From contig NC_013720.1 of NCBI RefSeq assembly GCF_000025185.1, positions 1,674,001 to 1,738,000 on the forward strand: 64,000 bases of DNA, in the 5' to 3' direction. Position numbers and translations under genes: made by a program. Origin of the DNA: Pirellula staleyi DSM 6068 (GTDB lineage: Bacteria > Planctomycetota > Planctomycetia > Pirellulales > Pirellulaceae). This document shows positions 38,407 to 46,583 of the stretch, piece by piece; the first letter of the stretch is position 1; every line of letters starts with the position of its first letter. The notes beneath the pieces are model-generated. The model was not told the origin of the DNA. It ran no database searches and saw only the letters and a program-made list of their open reading frames with translations.

Positions 38407-39330
38407 CTATTTTTCCACCGATTCCTTGGGGAATTCGATGTTAGCGATGACCGGCAAGTGATCGCTGACAAAGCGTCCTGCTGGTGTGAGAGGGTTTTCG
38501 ACTACGTGATCGAGCACGACAAAATCGCGCACGAAAATGAAGTCGATTTTGTTGTCCCCTTCCGGAATCGCCTTAAAACCATTGAACGTCGCGGTGGGGC
38601 CTGTCGGTTTCTTCGCGCTCACCCCCTGGGCATCGACGAGTCTCCAGTCACTTGCGGAATCGGGCTTCGCGAGAACGTTCTGAATCGGGTCGCTCGCAAG
38701 TCGCGCGTTAAAGTCGCCGACGAGCACCACAGGCAAATCGGCTGCCAGCTCTTTCAAGCGACGAGCAATCAACTTGCCACTCTCGGCCCGCGCCTCTTGT
38801 CCCATGTGGTCGAAATGGGTGCTGGCGGCGATGAATCTCTTGCCCGTCGATTTGTCCTTGAGCTCGGTCCAGCTGCAAACACGGGGGAGCATCGCGTCCC
38901 ATCCTTTGCTGCCGACAACTTCATGAGTCGCAGAGAGCCAAAAGGTCCCTTCGCGGACGAGCTCAAAACGTTCATGGCGATAGAGCAGCGGTGAGAACTC
39001 TCCTTTGTCTTTTCCATCATCGCGGGCCACTCCCGATCGCTTGAACTCGGGGAGACCTTCGAGCAGATCGCTGATTTGAAAGGCGAGTGCTTCCTGCAGT
39101 CCCAGGATGTCGACTTTCGACTCCTTCAAGTATTTCACCATCGGCTCTTGGCGATGCACCCAGGCATCGTCGCCATCGCGCGCTGTTCCATAGCGAATGT
39201 TGTAGCTCATCACGCGGAGCGGCTGTGGTTCTGATGTCGGCTCGGCAGCTTCTCCTGAATTGGTAAGGAGTACCGCAGCAAATGCTAAAGAAATCGATAG
39301 CAATGCGTGAGAAAGTGCTGACGAATTCAT
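38407..39330 (-). CDS. secreted endonuclease/exonuclease/phosphatase family protein
   Basis: Exported metal-dependent hydrolase of the EEP (DNase I-like) superfamily, 307 residues. ATG 39330 has GGAG eight bases upstream and opens a signal peptide (about residues 1-28, LLSISLAFAAVLLTNSGEA). All EEP landmarks are present: MSYNIRYG (Asn), LGLQEA (Glu), STHFDHMG (His), GDFNAR (Asp and Asn), IDFIFV (Asp) and SDHLPV (Asp-His dyad). Members act on nucleic acids, phospholipids or phosphoinositides, and the substrate here is unknown. It converges with the UbiE-like gene, with 23 bases between stops, and diverges from gyrA. Confidence 0.9.
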   Translation of the reverse strand: MNSSALSHALLSISLAFAAVLLTNSGEAAEPTSEPQPLRVMSYNIRYGTARDGDDAWVHRQEPMVKYLKESKVDILGLQEALAFQISDLLEGLPEFKRSGVARDDGKDKGEFSPLLYRHERFELVREGTFWLSATHEVVGSKGWDAMLPRVCSWTELKDKSTGKRFIAASTHFDHMGQEARAESGKLIARRLKELAADLPVVLVGDFNARLASDPIQNVLAKPDSASDWRLVDAQGVSAKKPTGPTATFNGFKAIPEGDNKIDFIFVRDFVVLDHVVENPLTPAGRFVSDHLPVIANIEFPKESVEK

Positions 39331-39657
39331 TGAGAAGTCTCCAGGAGGCCGTAAATAAGTCGGCAGTAGATGTTGACGAATTAAAGCGTAGTTAGTGTGA
39401 AGTTCGTAAGGAATTGCGGAATTGTGGCGGCGATCCATGGGCCCCTGTCCGCGACAGCGATGGCGGTTTGGGTAATCTGTCGCAAGTGCCTGTTTGGTAA
39501 GGATTTGCGACGCGTCTTTATCCCACTTGGCCCATTGTGACAGGGGGCCAAAACTGCTATATTCTGGGGCAATTGCTGGCTCCCTCCAAAACGCCCCCTC
39601 CAGGCTCCTGTTTTCGCCTCGGAGCCACCTGCGATCAACCCCCGAAAGGATTCTCGC
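39331..39657. other. divergent promoter region of gyrA and the EEP gene
   Basis: No gene is seen in these 327 bases. A good gyrA promoter candidate lies at 39535-39563. A minus-strand promoter for the EEP gene must lie between about 39350 and 39500 but was not identified. Confidence 0.5.
39535..39563 (+). promoter_or_regulatory. candidate promoter of gyrA
   Basis: TTGTGA (39535-39540), a 17-base spacer and TATATT (39558-39563). It would give a leader of about 90 bases to the TTG start of gyrA. Supercoiling control is common for gyrase genes but cannot be seen here. Confidence 0.55.
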
Positions 39658-42474
39658 TTGTCGTCAGACTTCGATCCACCTAGTGGGCCTTCCGCTTCCG
39701 AACTTCCTCCCGGTGATGATGGCACGCGGTTCCTCGATCAGCCGATTGAGGACGAGCTCAAGGAGAGTTATCTCACCTACGCGATGAGCGTGATCGTCAG
39801 CCGCGCGCTCCCCGACGTGCGCGACGGTCTGAAGCCTTCGCAGCGACGCATTTTGGTCGCCATGAACGACCTTAATCTCACGCCCGGTGCGCCGCGCGTC
39901 AAATGCGCGAAGATTTCGGGCGATACCAGCGGTAACTATCACCCGCACGGCGAAAGCGTGATCTATCCCACGCTGGTGCGCATGGCCCAAGAGTGGAACA
40001 TGCGTCACATCCTGATCGACAAGCAAGGAAACTTCGGATCGATCGCTGGTCTGCCACCAGCAGCCATGCGATACACCGAAGCGCGACTCTCCCCTGTCGC
40101 ATCGATGATGCTCGAGGATTTGAATCTCGACACCGTCGACTTTGTGCCGACTTACGACGAGCGGAATCAAGAGCCGACGGTACTCCCCTGCCGCTTCCCA
40201 AACTTGCTCGTCAACGGCGCGCAAGGAATCGCGGTCGGTATGGCGACGAGCATTCCGCCGCACAACCTGGGGGAAGTTTGCGAAGCGCTCGTCAAGGTGA
40301 TCGATGACCCCGAAGTGACCCTCGGCGAACTCTGCGAGATCATCAAAGGCCCCGACTTCCCAACGGGCGGCACTATTTGTGGACGCGCCGGCATTCGCCG
40401 CGGCTATCGCGACGGTCGCAGCACCATCGTGCTGCGGGCCAAGACTCGGATCGAAGAGCATAAAAAAGATCGCTACCGCATCATCATCACCGAGATTCCT
40501 TACCAGCAAGCGCGCGATCGTGTGGTCGAAAAGATCGCCGAACTGGTGAATGAAGAGCGGATCAAGGGTATTTCCGGGATTACCGATCTCTCGGATCTCA
40601 AAGAGCCAGTCCACTTGGTGATCGACATCAAGCGCGATGCCGATCCGTACGTGGTGCTCAATCAGCTCTATCAGTTCTCGCCACTGCAAGATTCGATTTC
40701 GATCATCCTGCTGGCTCTCGTCGATGGAAAGCCGCGCGAGCTTTCGCTCAAGGAATTGCTCGAAGAGTTCCTGCGGCATCGCGTGACCGTCATTCGCCGG
40801 CGGACGCAGTTTCTGCTGTCGAAGGCTCGTCGCCGCAAGCACACCGTCGAGGGTTTGCTGCTGGCGCTGGCCAATATCGACGAGATCATTCGGATCATTC
40901 GCGCATCTCGCACCCAGGCGGAAGCCAAGGTCGGCCTGATGGGGGTCGAATGCCCAGCGGCGATGATGCAGCGAGCGTTGGGAGAAGAAGGGTTCGCGAT
41001 GTTCCAGTCGGAACGTGGCGCGAGCGACACCTATCGCCTGACCGCAGTGCAGTCGGAAGCGATCTTGCGCATGACGCTCGGTCAGCTCGTCAACCTCGAG
41101 CAAGAGCGTCTCGGCGGCGAGCATGCCGAACTCCTCAAGGAGATTGCCGAATACCTCCGCATTCTGGCCGACGAAAACATCATCCGGGCGATGATCAAGG
41201 AAGAGCTGATCGCCATCGCTGCCAAGTATGGTGACGAGCGGCGTACTGAAATTAGTGGCGAAGAGATTGGGGACGTCAATCTCGAGGATCTGATCACCGA
41301 AGAGACGATGGTGGTCTCGATCAGTCATCGTGGTTACATCAAGCGCACGCCGGCTAGCACCTATCGTGCTCAGCGCCGGGGTGGCAAGGGACTCAAAGGT
41401 GCGAAGACGGAGGACGAAGATCCGATCGCGCATCTGTTCGTCGCCAGCACACATGCCTACCTGCTGTTTTTCACGAATCTTGGCCGGGTCTACTGGCAGA
41501 AGGTTTACGACTTGCCCGAGTTGTCGCGCGAGAGTCGTGGCCGCGCGATTGTGAACCTGCTCAACCTTTCGGAAGGTGAGAAGATCGCCGAGTGCATCGC
41601 GATTCGCGACTTCGATCAGCAAGGTCACTTCCTGATGATGGCGACCCGAAAGGGGCTCGTGAAGAAATCGCCACTCGAGGATTACAGCCGACCGAAGAAG
41701 GGTGGCATCATCGCGATCAAACTTCGCGAAGATGATGAAGTGGTCGATGTGGTTGTCACCAAGCCCGGCGATGAAGTGGTGCTTTCCACCTCCACCGGCA
41801 TGGCAATCCGGTTCAGCGAATCGGATGCGCGGCCGATGGGACGCAACACTTCCGGCGTGAAGGGGATCTCGCTTGCCAGCGGCGATTCGCTCGTCGGTAT
41901 GGTGGTGGCTGATCCCGACGCCACGCTCCTCACCGTTTGCGAAAATGGTTATGGAAAGCGGACCAACTTTGGTCCCAACGCCGAAGTGGTGGGACCACCA
42001 CCTGCCGATGATGACAGTATTGATACCGGCAGTATTGATACCAGCAGTGCCGAAGCCGAAACTGTAGTCGCCGAGCCCCCTGCTCCTGCGGAAGAAGCAG
42101 CCGCGGAGGACGAAGGAGACGAAGAGGGTTCGAGCGGCTCGCGCTATCGGACCCAGCGTCGCGGTGGCAAGGGGCTGCGCGATATCAAGACGACGACTCG
42201 CAACGGCACCGTGATCGCCGTGGCCCGCGTCGACGATACCGAAGAAGTGCTGATGATGACAGCCCGCGGCAAGTTGCAGCGGATCGCCGCCCGCGAGATC
42301 AAAACGATCGGACGCAACACGCAAGGTGTCCGGATCATGAGCCTCGACGACGACGACAAACTCGTAGCTGTGGTTCGTGTGCCGCGCGATGAAGCGGAAG
42401 TGACGGATCTAGCTGCTCTGGGCGCACTTCCCCCCGAACTGCCGCCACCAGCACCAGCGGGCGACGCGAGCTAA
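39658..42474 (+). CDS. gyrA: DNA gyrase subunit A
   Basis: Type IIA topoisomerase subunit that cleaves and rejoins DNA and wraps it for negative supercoiling; 938 residues. The start is TTG 39658, with AAAGGA seven bases upstream. The breakage-reunion domain has the catalytic Tyr in [11 protein letters not shown] and [17 protein letters not shown] in the quinolone region. There the position equivalent to E. coli Asp87 is Pro, while Ser83 is kept. The C-terminal beta-pinwheel has the GyrA box QRRGGKG at residue 572, so this is GyrA rather than ParC. A second QRRGGKG at residue 833 follows an acidic, Ala/Pro/Glu-rich insertion (about 775-828) containing a duplicated SIDT unit. gyrB is not in the window. 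A terminator lies downstream. Confidence 0.98.
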   Translation: MSSDFDPPSGPSASELPPGDDGTRFLDQPIEDELKESYLTYAMSVIVSRALPDVRDGLKPSQRRILVAMNDLNLTPGAPRVKCAKISGDTSGNYHPHGESVIYPTLVRMAQEWNMRHILIDKQGNFGSIAGLPPAAMRYTEARLSPVASMMLEDLNLDTVDFVPTYDERNQEPTVLPCRFPNLLVNGAQGIAVGMATSIPPHNLGEVCEALVKVIDDPEVTLGELCEIIKGPDFPTGGTICGRAGIRRGYRDGRSTIVLRAKTRIEEHKKDRYRIIITEIPYQQARDRVVEKIAELVNEERIKGISGITDLSDLKEPVHLVIDIKRDADPYVVLNQLYQFSPLQDSISIILLALVDGKPRELSLKELLEEFLRHRVTVIRRRTQFLLSKARRRKHTVEGLLLALANIDEIIRIIRASRTQAEAKVGLMGVECPAAMMQRALGEEGFAMFQSERGASDTYRLTAVQSEAILRMTLGQLVNLEQERLGGEHAELLKEIAEYLRILADENIIRAMIKEELIAIAAKYGDERRTEISGEEIGDVNLEDLITEETMVVSISHRGYIKRTPASTYRAQRRGGKGLKGAKTEDEDPIAHLFVASTHAYLLFFTNLGRVYWQKVYDLPELSRESRGRAIVNLLNLSEGEKIAECIAIRDFDQQGHFLMMATRKGLVKKSPLEDYSRPKKGGIIAIKLREDDEVVDVVVTKPGDEVVLSTSTGMAIRFSESDARPMGRNTSGVKGISLASGDSLVGMVVADPDATLLTVCENGYGKRTNFGPNAEVVGPPPADDDSIDTGSIDTSSAEAETVVAEPPAPAEEAAAEDEGDEEGSSGSRYRTQRRGGKGLRDIKTTTRNGTVIAVARVDDTEEVLMMTARGKLQRIAAREIKTIGRNTQGVRIMSLDDDDKLVAVVRVPRDEAEVTDLAALGALPPELPPPAPAGDAS

Positions 42475-42496
42475 GTCATCCTGCTCCGATTGATCC

Positions 42497-42533
42497 AAAA
42501 ACGGCTTCCGCAGCTATAGCGGGAGCCGTTTTC
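42497..42533 (+). terminator. terminator after gyrA
   Basis: AAAACGGCTTCCGC pairs with GCGGGAGCCGTTTT (one mismatch) around a seven-base loop, and T runs lie on both sides, so it could work in both directions. It is about 25 bases after the stop. Confidence 0.8.
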
Positions 42534-42667
42534 TGCGTAATATGGTGCAAGTTCGTGGCTACCACGCCGCTCTTCACTCGCGAAGTCCTTTTCCCAACCA
42601 CGCTTCGCTCGGAAGTCTCCCTTTTCTCTAGCCAGTTTGCTTCTCCGAATACGCCAAAGGCTGTCTT

Positions 42668-43978
42668 ATGAAAATCGCCATGATCGGGACTGGCTACGTG
42701 GGACTTGTCACCGGAACATGCCTGGCCGACAGCGGGAATGAAGTGACCTGCGTCGACATCGACCAGGCGAAGATCGAGCGGCTCGAGCAGGGAGTGATTC
42801 CGATCTTTGAGCCGGGGCTGTCGGAACTTGTGGTGCGGAATGCTCAGGCGGGGCGACTGCGATTCACCACGCGAACTGCATCCGCTGTCGCATCGGCTCA
42901 GCTGATTTTTTTGGCGGTCGGAACTCCGAGCGCCGAAGATGGTTCCGCCGATCTCAAGTACCTTTGGTCGGCTGTCGAATCGATTGCGCCGCACTTGGCT
43001 CCCGATGCCGTGGTGGTCGTAAAGAGCACGGTTCCTGTGGGCACGAATGCGGCGATTTTTGCCAAGCTTGCCGCGCTCACGGGGCGCGTTTGCGACGTCG
43101 CCAGCAACCCTGAATTCCTCAAGGAAGGGGCGGCGATTAACGATTTTCAGTATCCCGATCGTGTCGTCGTGGGGGTCCGCTCGGAACATGCAGAAACGCT
43201 GCTGCAGGAACTCTATGGCCCTTATCTGCGAACCGACAAACCGTTCCTGTCGATGACCCCCGAGAGCGCCGAGTTGACGAAGTATGTCGCCAACGCGCTC
43301 CTCTCGACGAAGATCAGCTTCATCAACGAAATGGCGAATCTGTGCGAGCGATTGAAGGGTGATATCAACGATGTTCGGCGTGGCATCGGGCACGATCGTC
43401 GAATTGGATTTCAGTTCCTCTTTCCCGGTGTGGGTTACGGTGGAAGCTGTTTTCCCAAGGATGTTCGGGCGCTCGCGAACATGGCACGCAAGGTGAATCT
43501 CGAGCCACGGATGCTGCTGGCTGTTGACGAAGTGAACAACGCGCAAAAGAGCGTGCTGATCGAAAAGATCTCGACCTATTTTGGAGAGGCGCTCCCGGGG
43601 CGCACGATCGCGATTTGGGGACTCGCCTTTAAGCCACGGACCGACGACATTCGCGAAGCACCAGCGCTCGTGCTGATCGACTACCTGCTCGAGCAGGGTT
43701 GCCGCGTGATCGTTCACGATCCTGAAGCGATCGAGAATGTGAAACAGCAGTACGGCAGTCGGCTGATCTATTGCACACAGCCGATGGATGCGCTCGAGGG
43801 AGCCGACGCCCTCGCGATCAACACCGAATGGGGCGAGTTTCGAAACCCCAACTTCGACGAAATGCGTCGCCGCATGAAACAGCCGGTGATCTTCGACGGC
43901 CGCAATTTGTACGAGCCAGAGCAGATGCGCCAGCATCAGTTCGTGTACCACTCGATCGGTCGTATTGCGGTCGAGTAA
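42668..43978 (+). CDS. UDP-glucose 6-dehydrogenase
   Basis: NAD-dependent, two-step oxidation of UDP-glucose to UDP-glucuronate, a precursor of acidic polysaccharides. The 436 residues match the bacterial family. The N-terminal Rossmann motif is [19 protein letters not shown], followed by [14 protein letters not shown] and the catalytic GGSCFPKD with Cys261. The C-terminal nucleotide-binding domain has [17 protein letters not shown] and ends with [12 protein letters not shown]. The start ATGAAAATC at 42668 is well placed, the preceding 190 bases containing only the gyrA terminator. It is transcribed alone. With glmS it supports production of envelope or extracellular glycans. Confidence 0.96.
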   Translation: MKIAMIGTGYVGLVTGTCLADSGNEVTCVDIDQAKIERLEQGVIPIFEPGLSELVVRNAQAGRLRFTTRTASAVASAQLIFLAVGTPSAEDGSADLKYLWSAVESIAPHLAPDAVVVVKSTVPVGTNAAIFAKLAALTGRVCDVASNPEFLKEGAAINDFQYPDRVVVGVRSEHAETLLQELYGPYLRTDKPFLSMTPESAELTKYVANALLSTKISFINEMANLCERLKGDINDVRRGIGHDRRIGFQFLFPGVGYGGSCFPKDVRALANMARKVNLEPRMLLAVDEVNNAQKSVLIEKISTYFGEALPGRTIAIWGLAFKPRTDDIREAPALVLIDYLLEQGCRVIVHDPEAIENVKQQYGSRLIYCTQPMDALEGADALAINTEWGEFRNPNFDEMRRRMKQPVIFDGRNLYEPEQMRQHQFVYHSIGRIAVE

Positions 43979-44281
43979 AGCGGTTCGCGATCGCGGCGGC
44001 TAGGTGTAGTCGACTTGAATTTTTCGAGCTATCAAATCGACTACAAAACCGAGGGCTTGCTCCTTCGCGGCGTCGCTGCAGCTAGTTTCCGCCGGGGACG
44101 CACTATTTTGCGCAAGTGTATTTCTTACAAACACTTGCAATCGATCTGCTGGCGACGCTAGTGCTGTCGCTGCTCGATTTGGCACGCCGGGTGCATTCTC
44201 TCTTCAGGCATGCGGAGAAGTCAACTTCTGACGACTCGCACACGACCAAGCTTTCCTGCATAGACCCAGGAGACGGATGCC
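43979..44281. other. intergenic region downstream of the UDP-glucose dehydrogenase gene
   Basis: No gene. An 8-bp inverted repeat, GTAGTCGA with TCGACTAC (44007-44044), lies about 30 bases after the dehydrogenase stop and may be a weak terminator. AGGAGA at 44268-44273 is the ribosome binding site of the next gene. Confidence 0.45.
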
Positions 44282-44887
44282 ATGAAGACTCTGATTGCCA
44301 CTGCTGCCACGATTGTTTCTTTGGTGATGTTTTCGGCCACGGCCCAGGCCGATCACCGCGACGACTTCCGTCGCGACGTTTTCAGCGACATCAAGCGGGT
44401 CGCTTGTGCGATTGGTAACACCGCTGCCGAGTTGCAGCGCGAAGTTCGCCTGCTCGACCGGAGTGGTCACCTGGCCTCGCATGCTCGTGACCTCGAGCGT
44501 GCCGCGCGTCGGGTTGAGTCGGCAGCCGTGACTGGTTGCAACCTCGATAACCTGATTCGCGATGTCCGTAAGCTCGAAGTGATCCGCTGCCAGCTTGACG
44601 ACGAAGTTTCGGAAATCCGTTTCACGTCGTACTCGCCATGGGATCGTGGACATCACCACGGAAGTGGTCGCCCCTCGAGCACGCGTGAAGCTCGGTACCT
44701 GCTCGACCAGGCTGAAGGTCAGATTGCTCAGCTCGATCGTCTGGTGTGCGAAGCTCAGCGAGTGGTAGTGCGTCGCCCTTCGGTTCCAGTTCATCCTGGC
44801 TATGGTCGTCCCAGCTACGGTCCCCGCCCTGCAAGTCCTCAAGTAGGTTTCACGATCGGTGGCTTCTCGTTCCAGCTTGGTCGCTAG
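44282..44887 (+). CDS. hypothetical secreted protein
   Basis: Unrecognised 201-residue exported protein. A signal peptide (about 1-23, MKTLIATAATIVSLVMFSATAQA) is followed by a helical region (about 25-145). This region is rich in Arg, Leu and Asp with four cysteines (around residues 40, 83, 102 and 156) that could form disulphides. The last 45 residues are Pro/Gly/Tyr-rich (HPGYGRPSYGPRP), ending in a short hydrophobic FTIGGFSFQLG. AGGAG nine bases upstream supports ATG 44282. It appears to be transcribed alone, with a hairpin terminator 100 bases downstream. A small periplasmic or surface structural protein is possible. Confidence 0.78.
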   Translation: MKTLIATAATIVSLVMFSATAQADHRDDFRRDVFSDIKRVACAIGNTAAELQREVRLLDRSGHLASHARDLERAARRVESAAVTGCNLDNLIRDVRKLEVIRCQLDDEVSEIRFTSYSPWDRGHHHGSGRPSSTREARYLLDQAEGQIAQLDRLVCEAQRVVVRRPSVPVHPGYGRPSYGPRPASPQVGFTIGGFSFQLGR

Positions 44888-44986
44888 TACCAGCCATCTG
44901 CAAAATGCTCAAGCAGCCTTGTCGCCGCGAGGCTGCCTGAGTAAGTCAGAAACCGAGCGAAATTCCAAAATCAAAGTACGAAACAG

Positions 44987-45031
44987 CGAGGCCCCATCGA
45001 TCCAGCAGGATTGGTGGGGCCTCGAACATTT
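44987..45031 (+). terminator. hairpin terminator between convergent genes
   Basis: A perfect 10-bp stem, CGAGGCCCCA (44987-44996) with TGGGGCCTCG (45015-45024), is followed by AACATTTTC. It could serve the secreted-protein gene and, less well, the convergent methyltransferase gene. Confidence 0.65.
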
Positions 45032-45094
45032 TCTTGATCTAGCCGCGCATCGCATACAGGCATTCGCAGCATCGACGCGCGGAGCAGACGCAGA

Positions 45095-46180
45095 TTATTC
45101 TGCCAGCCGGACGATGTAGTAGCTGTTCATGATGTCGTGCGGCAAACGCTTCACCTCCGGGAGCGAAAAACCAGCGTTTTTCAGCATTTTACAAGCTAAT
45201 TCCTCGCCCCACGCGGTGCCGAGTCCCATGCCACCACTGGCGAGCGACACCGTCATGCAGTGCATCGTCGAGATGGTATAGAGGAACGGCCCGAGCGGAT
45301 GGTCGATGTTCTTTTCGACGTAGCTGGAAGCGGTGATGTCTTGCATCAGGAACACACCACCATCGAGCAGAGCCCGCGCGATGTTGGCGAGCACCAGATC
45401 GGGACGCGCTTGATCGTGAATCGCATCGAAGGCGGTGATCAAGTCGTACTGCCGATGATCGTCGATCTTGGCAGCATCACGAACGGCGAAGCGAATGTTC
45501 GCGAGGTTTTTGGCGGCAGCTTCGCGAGTTGCAGCTTCGATCGCTTCTTCACTGAAATCGTAGCCGGTGAATTGGCTGTGCGGAAATCGCTCGGCCAGTG
45601 CAATCATCGCGCGACCACGTCCGCAACCGACGTCGAGCACTTCGATCCCTTCTTCCAGGCGCGCCTGGAGTCCGTCGACGAGCGGCAGGATATGCTCGAA
45701 TAAACCGCCGACCGTACTTTGGTTGCTCTCTTCCGCCATCACTTCATGGAATCGCTTGAAGCGGCAGTAGTGCACGCCACCCCCCTGCTGAAAACGCTCG
45801 ACCACTTCGTCCTCGACGCTGCCCAGCACACTAATCCACTGCATGGTGGCTGCCATGTTGCTGGGAGCACCAGCGCGGGTGAGAAGTGCTGCGCGATGCG
45901 CGGGGAGCCAGTACTGCTGCGTGGCAGCGTCGTAGTCGACCACTTTGCCGGTGACCATCGCGCCGAGCCATTCGCGAACATAGCGTTCTTGAAGTCCGGT
46001 TCGCGCTGCGATCTCGGTGCTGGTGGCAGGGTCCATCTGAGACATGGCGTCCCAAAGTCCTGTCCGGTGCCCAATCGAGAGCATCATCGAGAGTCCGCTG
46101 GCGTTGATAACTCCCAGCAGACGTTCGCCAAACTCTTCGGTCGTCTCTTGCGTGTGCGACAAACTTTCCATCGTGGCCAT
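45095..46180 (-). CDS. class I methyltransferase with N-terminal winged helix (Rv2258c-like)
   Basis: S-adenosylmethionine-dependent methyltransferase of 361 residues. The N-terminal region (about 15-100) looks like the dimerising winged-helix domain of small-molecule O-methyltransferases (TSTEIAARTGLQERYVREWLGAM). The catalytic Rossmann domain follows, with motif I IEVLDVGCGRGRAMIAL near residue 180, then FTGYDFSEEAIEAA, DLITAFDAIHDQ and ALLDGGVFLMQD. The layout matches the mycobacterial Rv2258c family, whose natural substrate is not established. ATG 46180 is used; the alternative MESL start lies three codons later. It is divergent from the toroid-protein gene. Confidence 0.85.
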   Translation of the reverse strand: MATMESLSHTQETTEEFGERLLGVINASGLSMMLSIGHRTGLWDAMSQMDPATSTEIAARTGLQERYVREWLGAMVTGKVVDYDAATQQYWLPAHRAALLTRAGAPSNMAATMQWISVLGSVEDEVVERFQQGGGVHYCRFKRFHEVMAEESNQSTVGGLFEHILPLVDGLQARLEEGIEVLDVGCGRGRAMIALAERFPHSQFTGYDFSEEAIEAATREAAAKNLANIRFAVRDAAKIDDHRQYDLITAFDAIHDQARPDLVLANIARALLDGGVFLMQDITASSYVEKNIDHPLGPFLYTISTMHCMTVSLASGGMGLGTAWGEELACKMLKNAGFSLPEVKRLPHDIMNSYYIVRLAE

Positions 46181-46583
46181 GGCCTAACTTCTCCAAAACG
46201 TGACTTGTGGTGATCGGAGATACCGCCAGATGTCAGCTGCACCCGTTGCAGTGCTTAGCGGCTGTCGATCACGCTCTCTTCGTTCGATTCTGTGCGAGGC
46301 GTGCTTCCGGGGGATTTGTTACAGCCCCGCGAGGAAAAAGGGGCTAGCACCCTTCGGTCCCGACAGATTTCTGAGGAAATTCGTTGCTGGGGGCGGGAAT
46401 CCTGTAACAAGTGGCGGTGGCTCGCAAGTAAGTAATGGGGCAGTGTGCGCCGTTCTTTCCAAGGCCGGCTGTTTCGGCCCCGAAGTTGCTCGGAAGTTCG
46501 TGGGTTGATTGGCAGTGGCGACAGACGAGCGATACACTAAAAAGGTTCGCTCGAAGGCTTTTCTTCGGCTTCGCTTCTCGTAG
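46181..46583. other. divergent intergenic region
   Basis: About 400 bases without a supported gene, between the methyltransferase and the toroid-protein gene. It contains the promoter candidate at 46509-46538. Confidence 0.5.
46509..46538 (+). promoter_or_regulatory. candidate promoter of the toroid-protein gene
   Basis: TTGGCA (46509-46514), an 18-base spacer and TACACT (46533-46538). It predicts a leader of about 40 bases to ATG 46584. Confidence 0.5.

Noticed and set aside
39664-42324. Long open frame of 886 codons antisense to gyrA
   Set aside because: GyrA is unmistakable on the plus strand; the open antisense frame is a by-product of codon bias.
42476-43951. 491-codon frame antisense to the UDP-glucose dehydrogenase gene
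   Set aside because: The plus-strand protein has all dehydrogenase motifs; the antisense frame has none and overlaps the gyrA terminator.
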